A stretch of DNA of 64,000 nt from Thermoplasmata archaeon (GCA_020696345.1 JAEHCK010000001.1:35062-99061); one strand, 5' to 3'. Shown: positions 8,201 through 16,068, counted from the first letter of the stretch. The notes: generated from the letters alone by a model not told the origin. A program made the numbers and translations.

Positions 8201-9377
8201 TGTTGAATTTGCTCACTCGCAGGTTGCCGCCGGTGAGACGAACTATGATATATTATGGCGTAAGAACCGTGAACCTAATAAGAATCCGACCACGGGCCAA
8301 CCATACCCCGAGCACTTGGCGGGAAAGGCCATGTGGGGTACTGATCTGAACAGGAATTATGGGTTTCATTGGGGCGAACTGGGTTACCAGGGTTATGCCG
8401 ACCCGTCCAGAGAGGATTACATCGGCCCCTTGGATAAGACAGATGATGATAACGACAGAAGAGTTAATGAAGACAAAACCGATAATCTTGATAATGATGG
8501 CGACGGCAGGGTCGATGAGGACCCGCGTGGTGGTTTTTCTACCGTTGAGACCCGTGCCATTAAAAAATTAGTTGAAGAGCATGACTTTGTAATCGCCATG
8601 AACTTTCATACTTACGCTGAAAAGATATATTGGCCCTGGATGTGGACTCTGGAACTAACACCGGATGAGGATATATTCTGTTTTTTGGCCGAGGGCATGG
8701 CAAAATTCAATGGATATGGATATAGAAACATGAGCGACCGTGCCCAGCAGGAATTAAGCCGCCATCCGCCCGTGGACGGTGATTCCAATGACTGGATGTA
8801 CGGAAAACATCAAATCCTTTCGTACACCATCGAACTGGGCACTCAATTCATTCTACCCGAAGATGAGATCGTGCAGCTGTGCAAAATAAATCTTGGAGCG
8901 AACTTACTGGTTGTAGAGGCGGCTGATAACCCGTGGCAATATAAATATGTGATCAAACACGATCCGTTAAAAAATACGGCCAATACCGATAACTACAAGG
9001 TTCGGGCGGTTATAAAAATACCAAGAGGTATGGAATTACAGGCACAGAGCGTCAAAGTCTATTATACGGCCGATGGTAAGAATTACGACATTATCAATAT
9101 GGCTCCCTCAAAAGACTCGAACGAGTACGAGGGTGTGATACCTGGGCAGGAGCCAGGGACAAAAGTTTCCTATTATATTTCAGTTACAAATAAAGAAGAG
9201 CTGACAACACAAGCGCCGAAATATGCACCATACAATGTTTACAGTTTTAATATCATTGAATCAGAAGCCTCGCCTGCAATTTTATGTATGTTTGCTATCA
9301 TTATAATGGGCGCAATAATACTGGCGATCTTATCCAGAAAATATGTAATTAAGCATAAAAAAATGCATTATAAATAA
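5217..9377 (+). CDS. Membrane-anchored C25 (gingipain-like) + M14 carboxypeptidase fusion
   Basis: This is a 1386-residue surface protease. An N-terminal hydrophobic anchor spans ~12-33. Residues ~100-240 form an alpha/beta domain. The region ~430-810 resembles peptidase C25, with a His-Gly in DLMMHGNWYWY (~669) and a Ser-Cys in TGSCIMGRIDG (~714) as the likely catalytic pair. From ~850 to 1240 there is a complete M14 metallocarboxypeptidase: HHGRE zinc ligands (~918), MVNPDG (~991), DLNRNYG (~1043), NFHTY third zinc ligand (~1129) and IELGTQ with the catalytic Glu (~1204). Two Asp-rich calcium-binding-like insertions (DNDGDGLVDEDEEE and DNDGDGRVDED) sit inside the M14 part. A C-terminal TM (~1355-1375) ends in a Lys-rich cytoplasmic tail. 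It probably degrades extracellular protein for fermentation or respiration. The stop codon is followed at once by a hairpin and a T-run. Confidence 0.85.
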   Translation: MRKIPSKKQSIISIMVILILIGSIFLMFVIVRSDDEVREISISEVLDLTSTRNNIDDIVIASDESPTLALISTPAACWYHIGGFEENSGTDTEGSDNTQYGLKPLLIANHGALDSIQYKFIEKSGFDSSMIIGDVDHSKGSVNFQETGTPAEISLAVAKYVYMDAAGALIIEDCEEGYELGVSATPIASYLNVPVIIVDSDTSFSNLRSKLRSLDIKYTIILGDRAKSIARKLNFDCILLESHSEINENVLEVVQHRFNEINYITMTNPSDVIPPRVIEIDHQTYETKVNNVKIETANVEKDIIGTSTHTFDISVPDGINRIQIFINFTKVESTPLDPFKNAVEIEPVIFASLFDPNGNIAGYAPSFSYDVGKDYIETQVFNCSGNYNLLVEVYYGTRGFSTYAGTQLGVSKIEATFEVSAVISTLSEAHLPMNPKLSLMAPYVSAAHGGIVLADPNFELTSDSYARAAKGYCTGPWYETGLHEAVNDRVRYVVEMLNQTIESLNTFDLYDGYLDGPAWLAILAGPNMIPQYYEPKDPSWVEDPVYGTGWVTDLKYSLDLQLSTARLMAQDVGDVSTLVARTLFYEQYVQGHTEMIKQEYGASEEWGTNFHFLAGEMGGRTGWFFWQRDFAPEIEDHGFNTEQYYQNHENDRQTMVLAGAYERANYFDLMMHGNWYWYVTELNGLDSYSTSVKVSDIIKAEDDWELGPSTIVTGSCIMGRIDGIPPRQSLTFAFIHAGVNAFYSASRSTGSEAKAGTIERSLLYDDISVGEALRLDKTVNFEPAAFFVRNLFADPAFNPYEPENGFSDQGRPKLTGEIEEVDGSQSETSSSSTEGNSASRGTIIQTETDLDSYFTQYHTYETMMNELNDMAENHSNIVSLFSLDTTYEGREIWTVKVSDNPLEYENEPEILFTGAHHGREWPSYEVPLYLLRYLVENYGQPPTDNDDDGLINEDPFDGLDNDGDGLVDEDEEEARITWLVDNRQIWFIPMVNPDGVEFAHSQVAAGETNYDILWRKNREPNKNPTTGQPYPEHLAGKAMWGTDLNRNYGFHWGELGYQGYADPSREDYIGPLDKTDDDNDRRVNEDKTDNLDNDGDGRVDEDPRGGFSTVETRAIKKLVEEHDFVIAMNFHTYAEKIYWPWMWTLELTPDEDIFCFLAEGMAKFNGYGYRNMSDRAQQELSRHPPVDGDSNDWMYGKHQILSYTIELGTQFILPEDEIVQLCKINLGANLLVVEAADNPWQYKYVIKHDPLKNTANTDNYKVRAVIKIPRGMELQAQSVKVYYTADGKNYDIINMAPSKDSNEYEGVIPGQEPGTKVSYYISVTNKEELTTQAPKYAPYNVYSFNIIESEASPAILCMFAIIIMGAIILAILSRKYVIKHKKMHYK

Positions 9378-9400
9378 AATGCGAATAAATGCATTTTTTT
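9376..9400 (+). terminator. Hairpin plus T-run after the protease gene
   Basis: The perfect stem AAAATGC (9376-9382) / GCATTTT (9391-9397) has an 8-nt loop and runs into seven T residues, overlapping the stop codon. This suits an archaeal U-tract terminator. It is also the left end of the dispersed element at 9376-9690. Confidence 0.6.
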
Positions 9401-9690
9401 ATTAATTCAGATATCGTTAAACGAAAGCGTCTCTCGGTTTCGAAGCTCGACGTCAAAATTCAAAATTTTAAGATGTGAATGAATTTTGAGGTCTCGATTG
9501 AATCCGAAGGATTCTATTGTGTATCGTAAATCGTCTAACGTTAAACGGCAAAGAGCCGTTAGCCGAAACCGTTGGACGATACGAGTCTCGATACCGTTTA
9601 ACGAAAACGTTATCAATATATTATTTAAAAACCTAGTCGACTGGTAGCATTGAGATTCCAATAGACGTCATAAAAAAGGTCGTGGGAATT
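9376..9690. repeat. ~310-bp dispersed element, copy 1
   Basis: This region shares ordered blocks with 35586-35992: ATTAATTCRGATATCGTTAA, ACGAAAGCG, inverted-repeat words around TCAAAATTCA and TGAATGAATTTTGAGG, CAATATATTATTTAAA, TCGACTGGTAGC, and a terminal TTCCAATAGA(C/A)GTCATAAAAAA. No protein frame is conserved between the copies, so it looks like a non-coding mobile or structured element. Confidence 0.7.
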
Positions 9691-9835
9691 AACATATCTA
9701 AAACGAGCCTCAAAGCTATTAGCAACCCAATCATACTTCTAACATCGCTTTAATTACAATATTAATTTTAGCGCCGATTCTCTTGCTGATTTTGCTAATA
9801 AGATCTTATCAAAAAGAATGCAAATATTCCTTTAT

Positions 9836-10012
9836 CTAATATCTCTGAGGTTTGTGCTTTTGATAGCAATCCCGGCAGTAAACCGGTCTGGTGCCATCTG
9901 GCTTAAAAGGAACTTCTGTCTCTTGTCCACAATCTGCACAAGTTACCTTATGCATTTCTCGAGGACCGCGATCATAGCCCCTTCCTTTTCTATCATCATA
10001 CATTTTATTCAT
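9836..10012 (-). CDS. Small CxxC-x17-CxxC zinc-binding protein
   Basis: A 58-residue gene with ATG at 10012 and TAG at 9836. The C-terminal half has CADCG (C25, C28), then VPFKPDGTRPVYC (C46) and CRDC (C49), giving exactly CxxC-x17-CxxC, and it ends KHKPQRY. This is the signature of a small zinc-binding domain widespread in methanogens and relatives, often found as a stand-alone protein or as a tail. The N-terminus is short, basic and glycine/arginine-rich (MNKMYDDRKGRGYDRG). The function of the family is unknown, and nucleic-acid binding is plausible from the charge. No strong ribosome binding site is visible. It lies between the protease gene and a stretch of gene remnants. Confidence 0.8.
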   Translation of the reverse strand: MNKMYDDRKGRGYDRGPREMHKVTCADCGQETEVPFKPDGTRPVYCRDCYQKHKPQRY

Positions 10013-10080
10013 CCATATCTTACGTAAAGTATCTGATCTTTACATAATTTATTGGGGGTAAAACAGTTGTTATATAAGAA

Positions 10081-10212
10081 GATATTGCAAAATATAAAAA
10101 AGAATTATTGGGGCCTGAACTCCGACCCGAATATCTTGAAAAGATGAAAAAGCGACAAAAAGAAAAAACTGTAAAAGTCAAAGACCTCAGGAAACATTTT
10201 GGATTGAAATAG
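10081..10212 (+). pseudogene. Remnant of a DUF2683-type antitoxin
   Basis: The 43 codons before the TAG at 10210 read as a typical archaeal DUF2683 C-terminus, with LLGPELRPEYLEKMKK then KEKTVKVKDLRKHFGLK. A TAA lies two codons upstream of the first shown residue, and no ribbon-helix-helix N-terminus is found in any frame, so the gene has lost its 5' half. Family members are small proteins usually paired with RelE/PIN-like toxins. No toxin is present here. Confidence 0.65.
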
Positions 10213-10226
10213 ATTCGAGAAAAGTA

Positions 10227-10343
10227 TTATGTAAGATCGCCTTTGACTCCACATTGTGGGCAATTGGTCGTTAACGGGCGTTTATTATCATAGATGGGAA
10301 ATTGAGTTTTACATTTTGTTATAAGGGTGTTTGGGTCACTAGG
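10227..10343 (-). pseudogene. Zinc-ribbon C-terminal fragment
   Basis: A 38-codon open stretch with no start codon reads ITKCKTQFPIYDNKRPL, then TTNCPQCGVKGDLT, then stop. This is the tail form of the zinc ribbons that end many archaeal surface and sensor proteins (C..C-x-F-x(n)-RPL-x-x-x-CPxCG). The first CxxC is degraded to a single Cys, and a stop lies just upstream. It is best read as debris of a lost gene. The remainder of 10344-10570 shows no gene. It contains a GGAATTTATTTGGAGCTTGG word repeated at 11218. Confidence 0.5.
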
Positions 10344-10570
10344 CTAATTTACCCTGGTAAATTAACTCGGGGTAAAAATTCTATCTTTTATTATATACCA
10401 ATTAAAAGAATTTTTAGCTCTAGATGATTTTCAAAGGAAATCATTTTGCTCTGGAAAACTCTTCGACTTTTCCACAGTTTGGAATTTATTTGGAGCTTGG
10501 TGCTTGGAACTTGGAATTTCCGCTGCTGGCGGTTGGGTGGGTTTTGAGAATAAAATTATATAAAACTTGT

Positions 10571-11062
10571 TTAAGCAGTTGTTACCGTTATATTATAATC
10601 TTCTTGGATTGTGAATGTAACATCATTATCCGTTGTTATTTCTTTTGAATGAATTTTTTCTGATATTGGTTCTTTGAATTTCAATCTAATCTCATATTTT
10701 TGTCCTTTTTGGTGGCCCGTATCAGTAAACACAATATCTTCGTTAGGATCAAGATATTTCTCATCCGACCAATAACCATCGATAAATATAGTCACCCCTA
10801 ATTGATCATTCGAATTATTCAAGACCTTTACTGATATCTGATTTGATTTATAAAATATGTATCCTATTGCTGCGATGATTATGATTGTCACTATTATTAC
10901 AGTAATTAGAATTATAGTTTTTCGCCTTCTATCTGGTGATTGAGTTTTATGGAAATGTTGTATATTAGATTGTGGATCATATTCTCTACAAACTGGACAA
11001 TACCATTGGTTATATCGTCCAATAAAATCCATGGACGTTCCACATTTAGGACATGATGTCAT
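10571..11062 (-). CDS. Zinc-ribbon, single-TM protein with PEGA-like outer domain
   Basis: A 163-residue protein. An N-terminal zinc ribbon has CPKCG (4-8) and CPVC (22-25). Residues ~49-70 form a strongly hydrophobic TM preceded by RRRK, which places the ribbon in the cytoplasm. The outer ~90 residues (VKVLNNSNDQLGVTIFIDGY and after) resemble a small beta domain of PEGA/archaellin-like type. The function is unknown. Proteins of this layout are common in Thermoplasmata and methanogens. GGGGTATAAA precedes the ATG. It is monocistronic by spacing and shares no obvious role with the hydroxyacid dehydrogenase downstream. Confidence 0.7.
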   Translation of the reverse strand: MTSCPKCGTSMDFIGRYNQWYCPVCREYDPQSNIQHFHKTQSPDRRRKTIILITVIIVTIIIIAAIGYIFYKSNQISVKVLNNSNDQLGVTIFIDGYWSDEKYLDPNEDIVFTDTGHQKGQKYEIRLKFKEPISEKIHSKEITTDNDVTFTIQEDYNITVTTA

Positions 11063-11216
11063 TTTATACCCCGAATATATAAAAAGAGATATATTTATTA
11101 TTTAATAATATTTGGATGGGTAATTGGAAAAGATAAAAGCCTAAAAGGTAAATCATAAAAGTGAAAAGTTTGATGGGTTGTTAGGGATTAGGGATTAGGG
11201 GTTTGAGATTTGGAAT

Positions 11217-11250
11217 TTGGAATTTATTTGGAGCTTGGTGCTTGGAATTT
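11217..11250. repeat. GGAATTTATTTGGAGCTTGG short dispersed repeat
   Basis: The word GGAATTTATTTGGAGCTTGG followed by TGCTTGGAA occurs here and at 10490-10520, in the same orientation. Related TTTGGAATTTGG simple words occur near 46090 and 58800. It is non-coding. Confidence 0.6.
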
Positions 11251-11263
11251 AACCCTACAAGAA

Positions 11264-12517
11264 TTATTCAACCTTTTCTACACCCAGTTTACCCACAAGT
11301 TCAGTAATATCCATCATCTCTAATGATAATGTAGCACCATTTCCCTCGGCTTCCAGAATATTCTTCTTTTCGATAATTGCATTACTTATCCCATATCTAC
11401 AATTCGGGCAGCTGGATACTATGGTTTCCGCGTTGGTGTCCAATACCTCATCGATCTTGTTGAATGTAATATTTTTCGCCATTTCAGGTTCAAGTGAATT
11501 GAACCCGCCGCCGTTGCCGCAGCAGTTGCAGTTTTGTTTATTGTAGAACAATTCTTCCAGTTTCACGCCCTCGATGCTCTCCAGTATTTTTCTGGGCGCT
11601 TCGTAAATACCAGATAGTCGCCCCAGCTCACACGGGTCGTGGTATGTTATGGTCTTTTCCAATGGCTTTTTGATCTTGATCTTTCCCTTATCAAGTAGAT
11701 CAGCCACGAACTCGGTAAAGTGCAGCACTTCAAAATCGGGTTTGGCGACATATTTGGGATACATCTGTGAGAATGTTCGGTAACACCCTGGACAGCAAGT
11801 CACAAGTGTATCGGCACCAGTTTCTTTTATAGCCTTCAGGTTGTGCTTTGCACTCTTTTCAAATGTCTCGGACTTGCCTTGGCCTGTGGTGCCCAGTATA
11901 TTGCCGCAACACCATTCATCAGCCAATACCGTGAAATCCACTTCTGCCTTACGCATGGTTTTGATCCCGGAATTTAGGATCTTGATAAGAAGGTATTGAG
12001 ATACACACCCCACAAAGAATACGACTTTTGCCTTTTTTGGCAGTTTGAACTTATCTATCAATGTTTGATTTCTATTGGTCGGCGGGCCCGATTCAAAGCC
12101 ACCTACATAAGGGCTGTGATATGTATCGATCGTTGAACGCATACCTGATATGATCTCCGGAACGGGCAGGTTATTTTCAAATAACCATTCCCGGAGCTCC
12201 TCCCATAACTCGGGAAAATCGATATTGACATGGCAATTAACTTCGCACAGGCCGCAAGAGTTGCAAAATAATTGTTTGATGAACTTATCATTAACTTCAA
12301 ATCTTCGGTCCAAGATCGGGTCCATGAAACTAATGTTCATTAATTGCTCAAGATAGTATATTTTACCTCTTGGAGACGCTGATTCCCAACCAATTTGGTT
12401 GTACTGCGGGCATTCGGCACGGCAATAACCACATTGTAAGCATGATAGGATCTTACGCTCTAGGTCAGGAATGCCAGACAATTTGGCTGTTAAATCTGTC
12501 AGCTTCGTAATAATCAC
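11264..12517 (-). CDS. GlcF/HdrD-like iron-sulfur oxidoreductase subunit
   Basis: This protein has two N-terminal 4Fe-4S sites (CLQCGYCRAECP and CNSCGLCEVNCH) followed by two CCG domains (DEWCCGN near the middle and NCNCCGNGGG near the end, with YHDPCELGR). This is the layout of GlcF, GlpC, LutA and HdrD. The partner is the FAD subunit encoded immediately upstream, so the pair most likely passes electrons from a 2-hydroxyacid (lactate or glycolate) to a quinone or other carrier. Nothing indicates CoM-S-S-CoB, because no other methanogenesis gene is present. The start is uncertain. The frame opens with a GTG at 12598 inside the upstream gene, but a GAAAGGTGA motif near 12521-12514 suggests initiation around the GTG at 12517 or slightly later. 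Confidence 0.8.
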   Translation of the reverse strand: MIITKLTDLTAKLSGIPDLERKILSCLQCGYCRAECPQYNQIGWESASPRGKIYYLEQLMNISFMDPILDRRFEVNDKFIKQLFCNSCGLCEVNCHVNIDFPELWEELREWLFENNLPVPEIISGMRSTIDTYHSPYVGGFESGPPTNRNQTLIDKFKLPKKAKVVFFVGCVSQYLLIKILNSGIKTMRKAEVDFTVLADEWCCGNILGTTGQGKSETFEKSAKHNLKAIKETGADTLVTCCPGCYRTFSQMYPKYVAKPDFEVLHFTEFVADLLDKGKIKIKKPLEKTITYHDPCELGRLSGIYEAPRKILESIEGVKLEELFYNKQNCNCCGNGGGFNSLEPEMAKNITFNKIDEVLDTNAETIVSSCPNCRYGISNAIIEKKNILEAEGNGATLSLEMMDITELVGKLGVEKVE

Positions 12518-12551
12518 CTTTCTATCATTAAATTTATGTTTTGTAATATTA

Positions 12552-14039
12552 TTATTTCTTTTCACCAAACGTATCTCTGGGCAATAACGATCTAACACTC
12601 GCTAATAGACCGAGACCCATGTTCATGGCAAACCCTGGCGCATCAAAACCAAAGCCGGTTGTGGTTCGAACAAGTTTACCCGGATTCATAATGTCGTTGG
12701 GATCGATCGCAGATTTGATCTCATGCATCAAATTCGAACCTTCACGACCAAACATTTTTTCCACATTGCATGCAAAGAATAGGCCCAAGCCAACTGGACG
12801 ACCATTGTGTTTAAAGGCAATGTCTGCAAACTTTTTGTTGAATCCCATTGTAGTTAAGCTTCTCACAAATTTCCTTTTATCAGTAAGGTAATATGGCATC
12901 ACCATCACCGAATTCCTATCTGCCACGCTGCCGATCATCGGTACTTTTAACTTCATTTTCTTAATTAATTTTGCCGTGTCATCCAGGACCTTTGAAAAAG
13001 TATTCATTGGAACCAAGATCTCACCAGGTATCGCGCCAAGTCCCATTTTACGTACTTTAAACTCATATGACCTGCTTGACCACTCGTGTGCTCCAACCTC
13101 GGTGCCGAGGCTTTTACCGCCATGTTTGGCTATAATAGAATCTACCACTTTCTCTTCATATTTGACAATTTCTTTTGCACCTTCGAAGGTCACGGTCAAT
13201 AATGATCCGACCTTTGGCGCCTTGATGCCGACCTTGCGCAGATACTCGTAATGCATTGCATCTCCAAAACCCATATGAAACGGATTGATCGGTGCACGTG
13301 TGATATCATGAATTGCCGCACCAACTTGTTTTAAGTTGTTGAATGAATAAGATATTGACTCGAATTTTTCAGGTGCAGGATAGATCTTGAAAGTTACCTT
13401 TGTTACCACACCCAAGGTACCCTCTGAGCCTACAAATAACCAATTCAAATTGTAACCGGAGCCGTTCGGCATTACATAGTCGAAGCCAGTATTGATGATA
13501 TCACCGTTTGGCAGCACCACTTCCATATTTCTGATCATGTCTCCAGCGCCGCCGTATTTATATGTGCCGATCCCAACACCACCGGTATTGATCCAGCCGG
13601 CCACGGTGGCCGACGGTGCACTGCTGGGATATGCACCTAAGAAGTAGCCTTTCCGCTCCAAGGTATCGCATAGCTTCTTCCAGGTTATACCTGCCTCTAC
13701 GGTTGCGGTCAAGTTATCTCCATCGATCTCTATAATATTGTCCATGGTGCTCATATCAAGTAAAATTCCACCTTTGACAGGTATGCAGCCACCAAGACCC
13801 CAACTGGCACCGCCGCGGGGGATGACCGGTAATTTTTTACGCTGAGCCACATGGATGATATTTGAAACTTCCTTTGCACTCTTTGGCCTAACAACGAAAT
13901 CTGGCATTGTATTGAATATTGCTTCCATCTCTTTGGGAAGAGGTGCGATATCATGACTGTACATTCTTCGCTCGAATTCATCATCGGTGATCCTATCTGC
14001 CATGGTTCCTGTTCCAAGGGCAGTATCTTTCTTTACCAT
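12552..14039 (-). CDS. GlcD-like FAD-linked 2-hydroxyacid dehydrogenase
   Basis: A 495-residue FAD-binding oxidoreductase of the vanillyl-alcohol-oxidase/PCMH superfamily. The FAD-binding core has PRGGASWGLGG, PSSAPSATVAGWINTGGVG and GSEGTLGVVTKV. The C-terminal FAD-linked oxidase domain ends with NPGKLV near residue 450, typical of GlcD and D-lactate dehydrogenases. The substrate is likely D-lactate, glycolate or a related 2-hydroxyacid. AAAGGAGGTGG followed by the ATG at 14039 fixes the start. This site lies in the last codons of the upstream membrane gene, whose stop ends 1 nt before it, so translation is coupled. The iron-sulfur subunit follows downstream. It is cytoplasmic, with no Tat signal. 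Confidence 0.88.
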   Translation of the reverse strand: MVKKDTALGTGTMADRITDDEFERRMYSHDIAPLPKEMEAIFNTMPDFVVRPKSAKEVSNIIHVAQRKKLPVIPRGGASWGLGGCIPVKGGILLDMSTMDNIIEIDGDNLTATVEAGITWKKLCDTLERKGYFLGAYPSSAPSATVAGWINTGGVGIGTYKYGGAGDMIRNMEVVLPNGDIINTGFDYVMPNGSGYNLNWLFVGSEGTLGVVTKVTFKIYPAPEKFESISYSFNNLKQVGAAIHDITRAPINPFHMGFGDAMHYEYLRKVGIKAPKVGSLLTVTFEGAKEIVKYEEKVVDSIIAKHGGKSLGTEVGAHEWSSRSYEFKVRKMGLGAIPGEILVPMNTFSKVLDDTAKLIKKMKLKVPMIGSVADRNSVMVMPYYLTDKRKFVRSLTTMGFNKKFADIAFKHNGRPVGLGLFFACNVEKMFGREGSNLMHEIKSAIDPNDIMNPGKLVRTTTGFGFDAPGFAMNMGLGLLASVRSLLPRDTFGEKK

Positions 14040-14040
14040 C

Positions 14041-14688
14041 TCATTCCACCTCCTTTCCGGCGGCATCAGCATTAGCATTAGCATCAGCACCAAGGTCTAC
14101 GCGTTTTCCAACAATTGATGTAAGCTCACCAAGAGTATCCTTTTGGCTGTAAGTTGGTAAACATGCAAAATATAGATACAAAACAGCATCTGCCATCAAA
14201 ACATAAAATACAAATGATCTTAATGGCACCAAATTCTCAACCAGGAAATCCCACATGAACCATGAGAACAGACCTGCCAACCATTCACCGATACCAAACG
14301 GTAAAATAGGCAAGATATCGGTAGTTATGAATTTGTACCCGATAAATATGCCCGTAATTAATAATAATATCACGACTACCATAAAAATGATATATGCAAA
14401 TTTCATGCCAGTTCTCATTTTTCGTCCATAAATATAGTCGCGCCATCGACCGGATAATATTTGATATAAAAGATGGGCAACGAAAAATATGGCGATGGCA
14501 AATGATCCATATTTAACAAATAACCACGGCTCGTAAACATTTTTCAGGTAATTTAGGTCCGGGGCGATATAGAATGGGAAGCTAAATACGAACACAACTA
14601 CTACACAGATTATCAGCCCCCACAGTAAAAGTTTATCAAGCCATACCATTTTTTCCAACTTATAAAGAAAATTAGCAAACGATAGCAT
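14041..14688 (-). CDS. Five-TM membrane subunit of the hydroxyacid dehydrogenase operon
   Basis: A 215-residue integral membrane protein with hydrophobic segments at ~17-40, 52-72, 93-117, 130-150 and 158-178, ending in a charged tail with an Ala-Asp-Ala-Asn repeat encoded by a short GCATTAGCATCAGC-like DNA repeat. It contains one clear intramembrane His (AHLLY, ~63), so a bis-His cytochrome b like NarI is not supported. As first gene of the operon, overlapping translationally with glcD, it is a reasonable candidate for the membrane anchor or quinone-contact subunit. No named family is recognised. It is close to, and divergent from, the cytochrome c gene at 15024. Confidence 0.7.
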   Translation of the reverse strand: MLSFANFLYKLEKMVWLDKLLLWGLIICVVVVFVFSFPFYIAPDLNYLKNVYEPWLFVKYGSFAIAIFFVAHLLYQILSGRWRDYIYGRKMRTGMKFAYIIFMVVVILLLITGIFIGYKFITTDILPILPFGIGEWLAGLFSWFMWDFLVENLVPLRSFVFYVLMADAVLYLYFACLPTYSQKDTLGELTSIVGKRVDLGADANANADAAGKEVE

Positions 14689-14910
14689 ACCTACAATCCC
14701 CTTTATTTTTGATAGTTTTTTTTCTACTTGAAATTCTATATTGGGACATATATGCCCCTTATCCTTGAACTCTCTAAGCCTTGTCCAATTTCACTGTGAT
14801 ATCCGAGTTCACACTGTTCTTGGACACCATTCTTTTGCAACTTCTAACAGGTCATATGGTTTCAATTATTTTAAGTTTTTCAAGACTGAAAAATTCAAGA
14901 CTGGAAACGG

Positions 14911-14930
14911 TAAATAAATATATATATTTT
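14911..14930 (+). promoter_or_regulatory. Candidate TATA box in the divergent 14.7-15.0 kb gap
   Basis: The run AAATAAATATATATATTTT lies about 100 nt before the TTG start of the cytochrome gene and could serve a leadered transcript. The 335-nt gap otherwise has no gene. It has a small direct repeat of CAAGACTG at 14881 and 14899. Confidence 0.4.
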
Positions 14931-15023
14931 AAAGCCTATTCACCTTTGGATAATGGATATTGGTTCTATAGCCAGTTAGTAAGATTTTGTACGATATGCA
15001 AAGTGTAGGAAGGAGGAAGCAAT

Positions 15024-15848
15024 TTGAGCTTACAATACTCTATTTCAGAGAAGGTGCTAATAGGTTTTTTTATTTTATTGATAGTACTCGGTTTTGGCTC
15101 ACTATTATATGTTGGTGAACAACAGGAGGACCATGAGATCACAGAGGCAGCAAACGACCCTGTGGTCGACCTTTCAAAAAGTACACATAACGGCATGGAA
15201 TGCAGCAGTTGTCATGAGACCCCCGACACGAAAAGCCATGAGATCGACCCATTAGTCTGTACGAGTTGTCACAATGAAGATAGTGAAGTTTATGATATAG
15301 ACCGGGAGGATAAGCCAAAACTATGCAGCCAATGCCACAATGCAATATTCAATGAGTATGATGATAGCATCCACGGCATATATGGTACTGGTGGCATCAC
15401 CGACAAAGATAAACCTTTGTGTTTGGATTGTCATGCTGTAGATCCACATTTTATTATCGAAGCTGACGATACCGGTTCCACAATCAATCGCGAACATATT
15501 GCGGAAACTTGTGGTGAATGCCACGAGGAAAATCTGGAAAGTTACGAGGAAGGTTTCCATGAAGAATTCTACTCGGAATATATGCGTGATGAAATACCAT
15601 CATGCACAGATTGTCATGGTGTCCATAATATTCAATCACCATCACACCCAAATTCCACCGTGCATGATGATAAGCTTGAAGAACTCTGTGCAGAAGAATG
15701 CCACGAATTCGAAACTACCGATAATATGGAAACGTTCATACATCCGGATGGGTTTGATATCTTACCATTCTTAGGTCTGATTTTCCTCATTGGAACCATT
15801 GGCTTTTGTTTTGTTCATTTGCTGTTGATCGGTAAAAGAAAGATATAA
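15024..15848 (+). CDS. Membrane-anchored heptahaem cytochrome c
   Basis: A 274-residue protein with an N-terminal anchor (9-30), an extracytoplasmic haem domain, and a C-terminal TM (248-269) with a KRK cytoplasmic end. Six CxxCH sites (60-64, 79-83, 101-105, 133-137, 163-167, 194-198) and one CAEECH (222-227, CX3CH) predict up to seven c-type haems. Many extra His residues are available as distal ligands. The layout recalls small NapC/NrfH- or NrfB-like electron carriers, but a second C-terminal TM is unusual. It likely takes electrons from menaquinol or from the exported formate dehydrogenase. Translation starts at TTG 15024 behind GGAAGGAGGAAG. A cytochrome c maturation system must be encoded elsewhere. 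The gene is codirectional with fdhE. Confidence 0.85.
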   Translation: MSLQYSISEKVLIGFFILLIVLGFGSLLYVGEQQEDHEITEAANDPVVDLSKSTHNGMECSSCHETPDTKSHEIDPLVCTSCHNEDSEVYDIDREDKPKLCSQCHNAIFNEYDDSIHGIYGTGGITDKDKPLCLDCHAVDPHFIIEADDTGSTINREHIAETCGECHEENLESYEEGFHEEFYSEYMRDEIPSCTDCHGVHNIQSPSHPNSTVHDDKLEELCAEECHEFETTDNMETFIHPDGFDILPFLGLIFLIGTIGFCFVHLLLIGKRKI

Positions 15849-15887
15849 CTTATTTTTGTTCAACGAGTTGGTCGACTGGTAGATAAT

Positions 15888-16068
15888 GAGATGTTGTATC
15901 TCTCGTAGAGATGTCAGGATGCACAAATGAATTAACAATAATAAATCAGACATCTTAATAATAAATCACAAAATAGAACATCTTAATAATTATTCGAAAT
16001 ATAGAACATTCTAATAATGAATTGTAACGTCCAACATCCTAATAAAAAATCGAAATATACAACATATC
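15888..16068. repeat. Dispersed element with internal AACATCTTAATAAT units
   Basis: This begins GATGTTGTATCTCTC and carries the words GACATCTTAATAAT, GAACATCTTAATAAT, GAACATTCTAATAAT and CAACATCCTAATAA at 28-30-nt spacing. The element at 724-870 is the same sequence in opposite orientation but lacks one of these units. It fills most of the gene-free 15849-16236 gap. The rest of the gap is AT-rich promoter-like sequence (AATATAATATAACATAATAT) before fdhE. Confidence 0.8.

Noticed and set aside
11264..12517. Genuine HdrD of methanogenesis
   Set aside because: CCG domains are shared with GlcF/LutA-type proteins, the partner gene is a GlcD-type flavoprotein, and no methanogenesis gene is present.
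14041..14688. NarI-like cytochrome b subunit
   Set aside because: Only one convincing intramembrane His was found, so two haem b ligand pairs cannot be formed.
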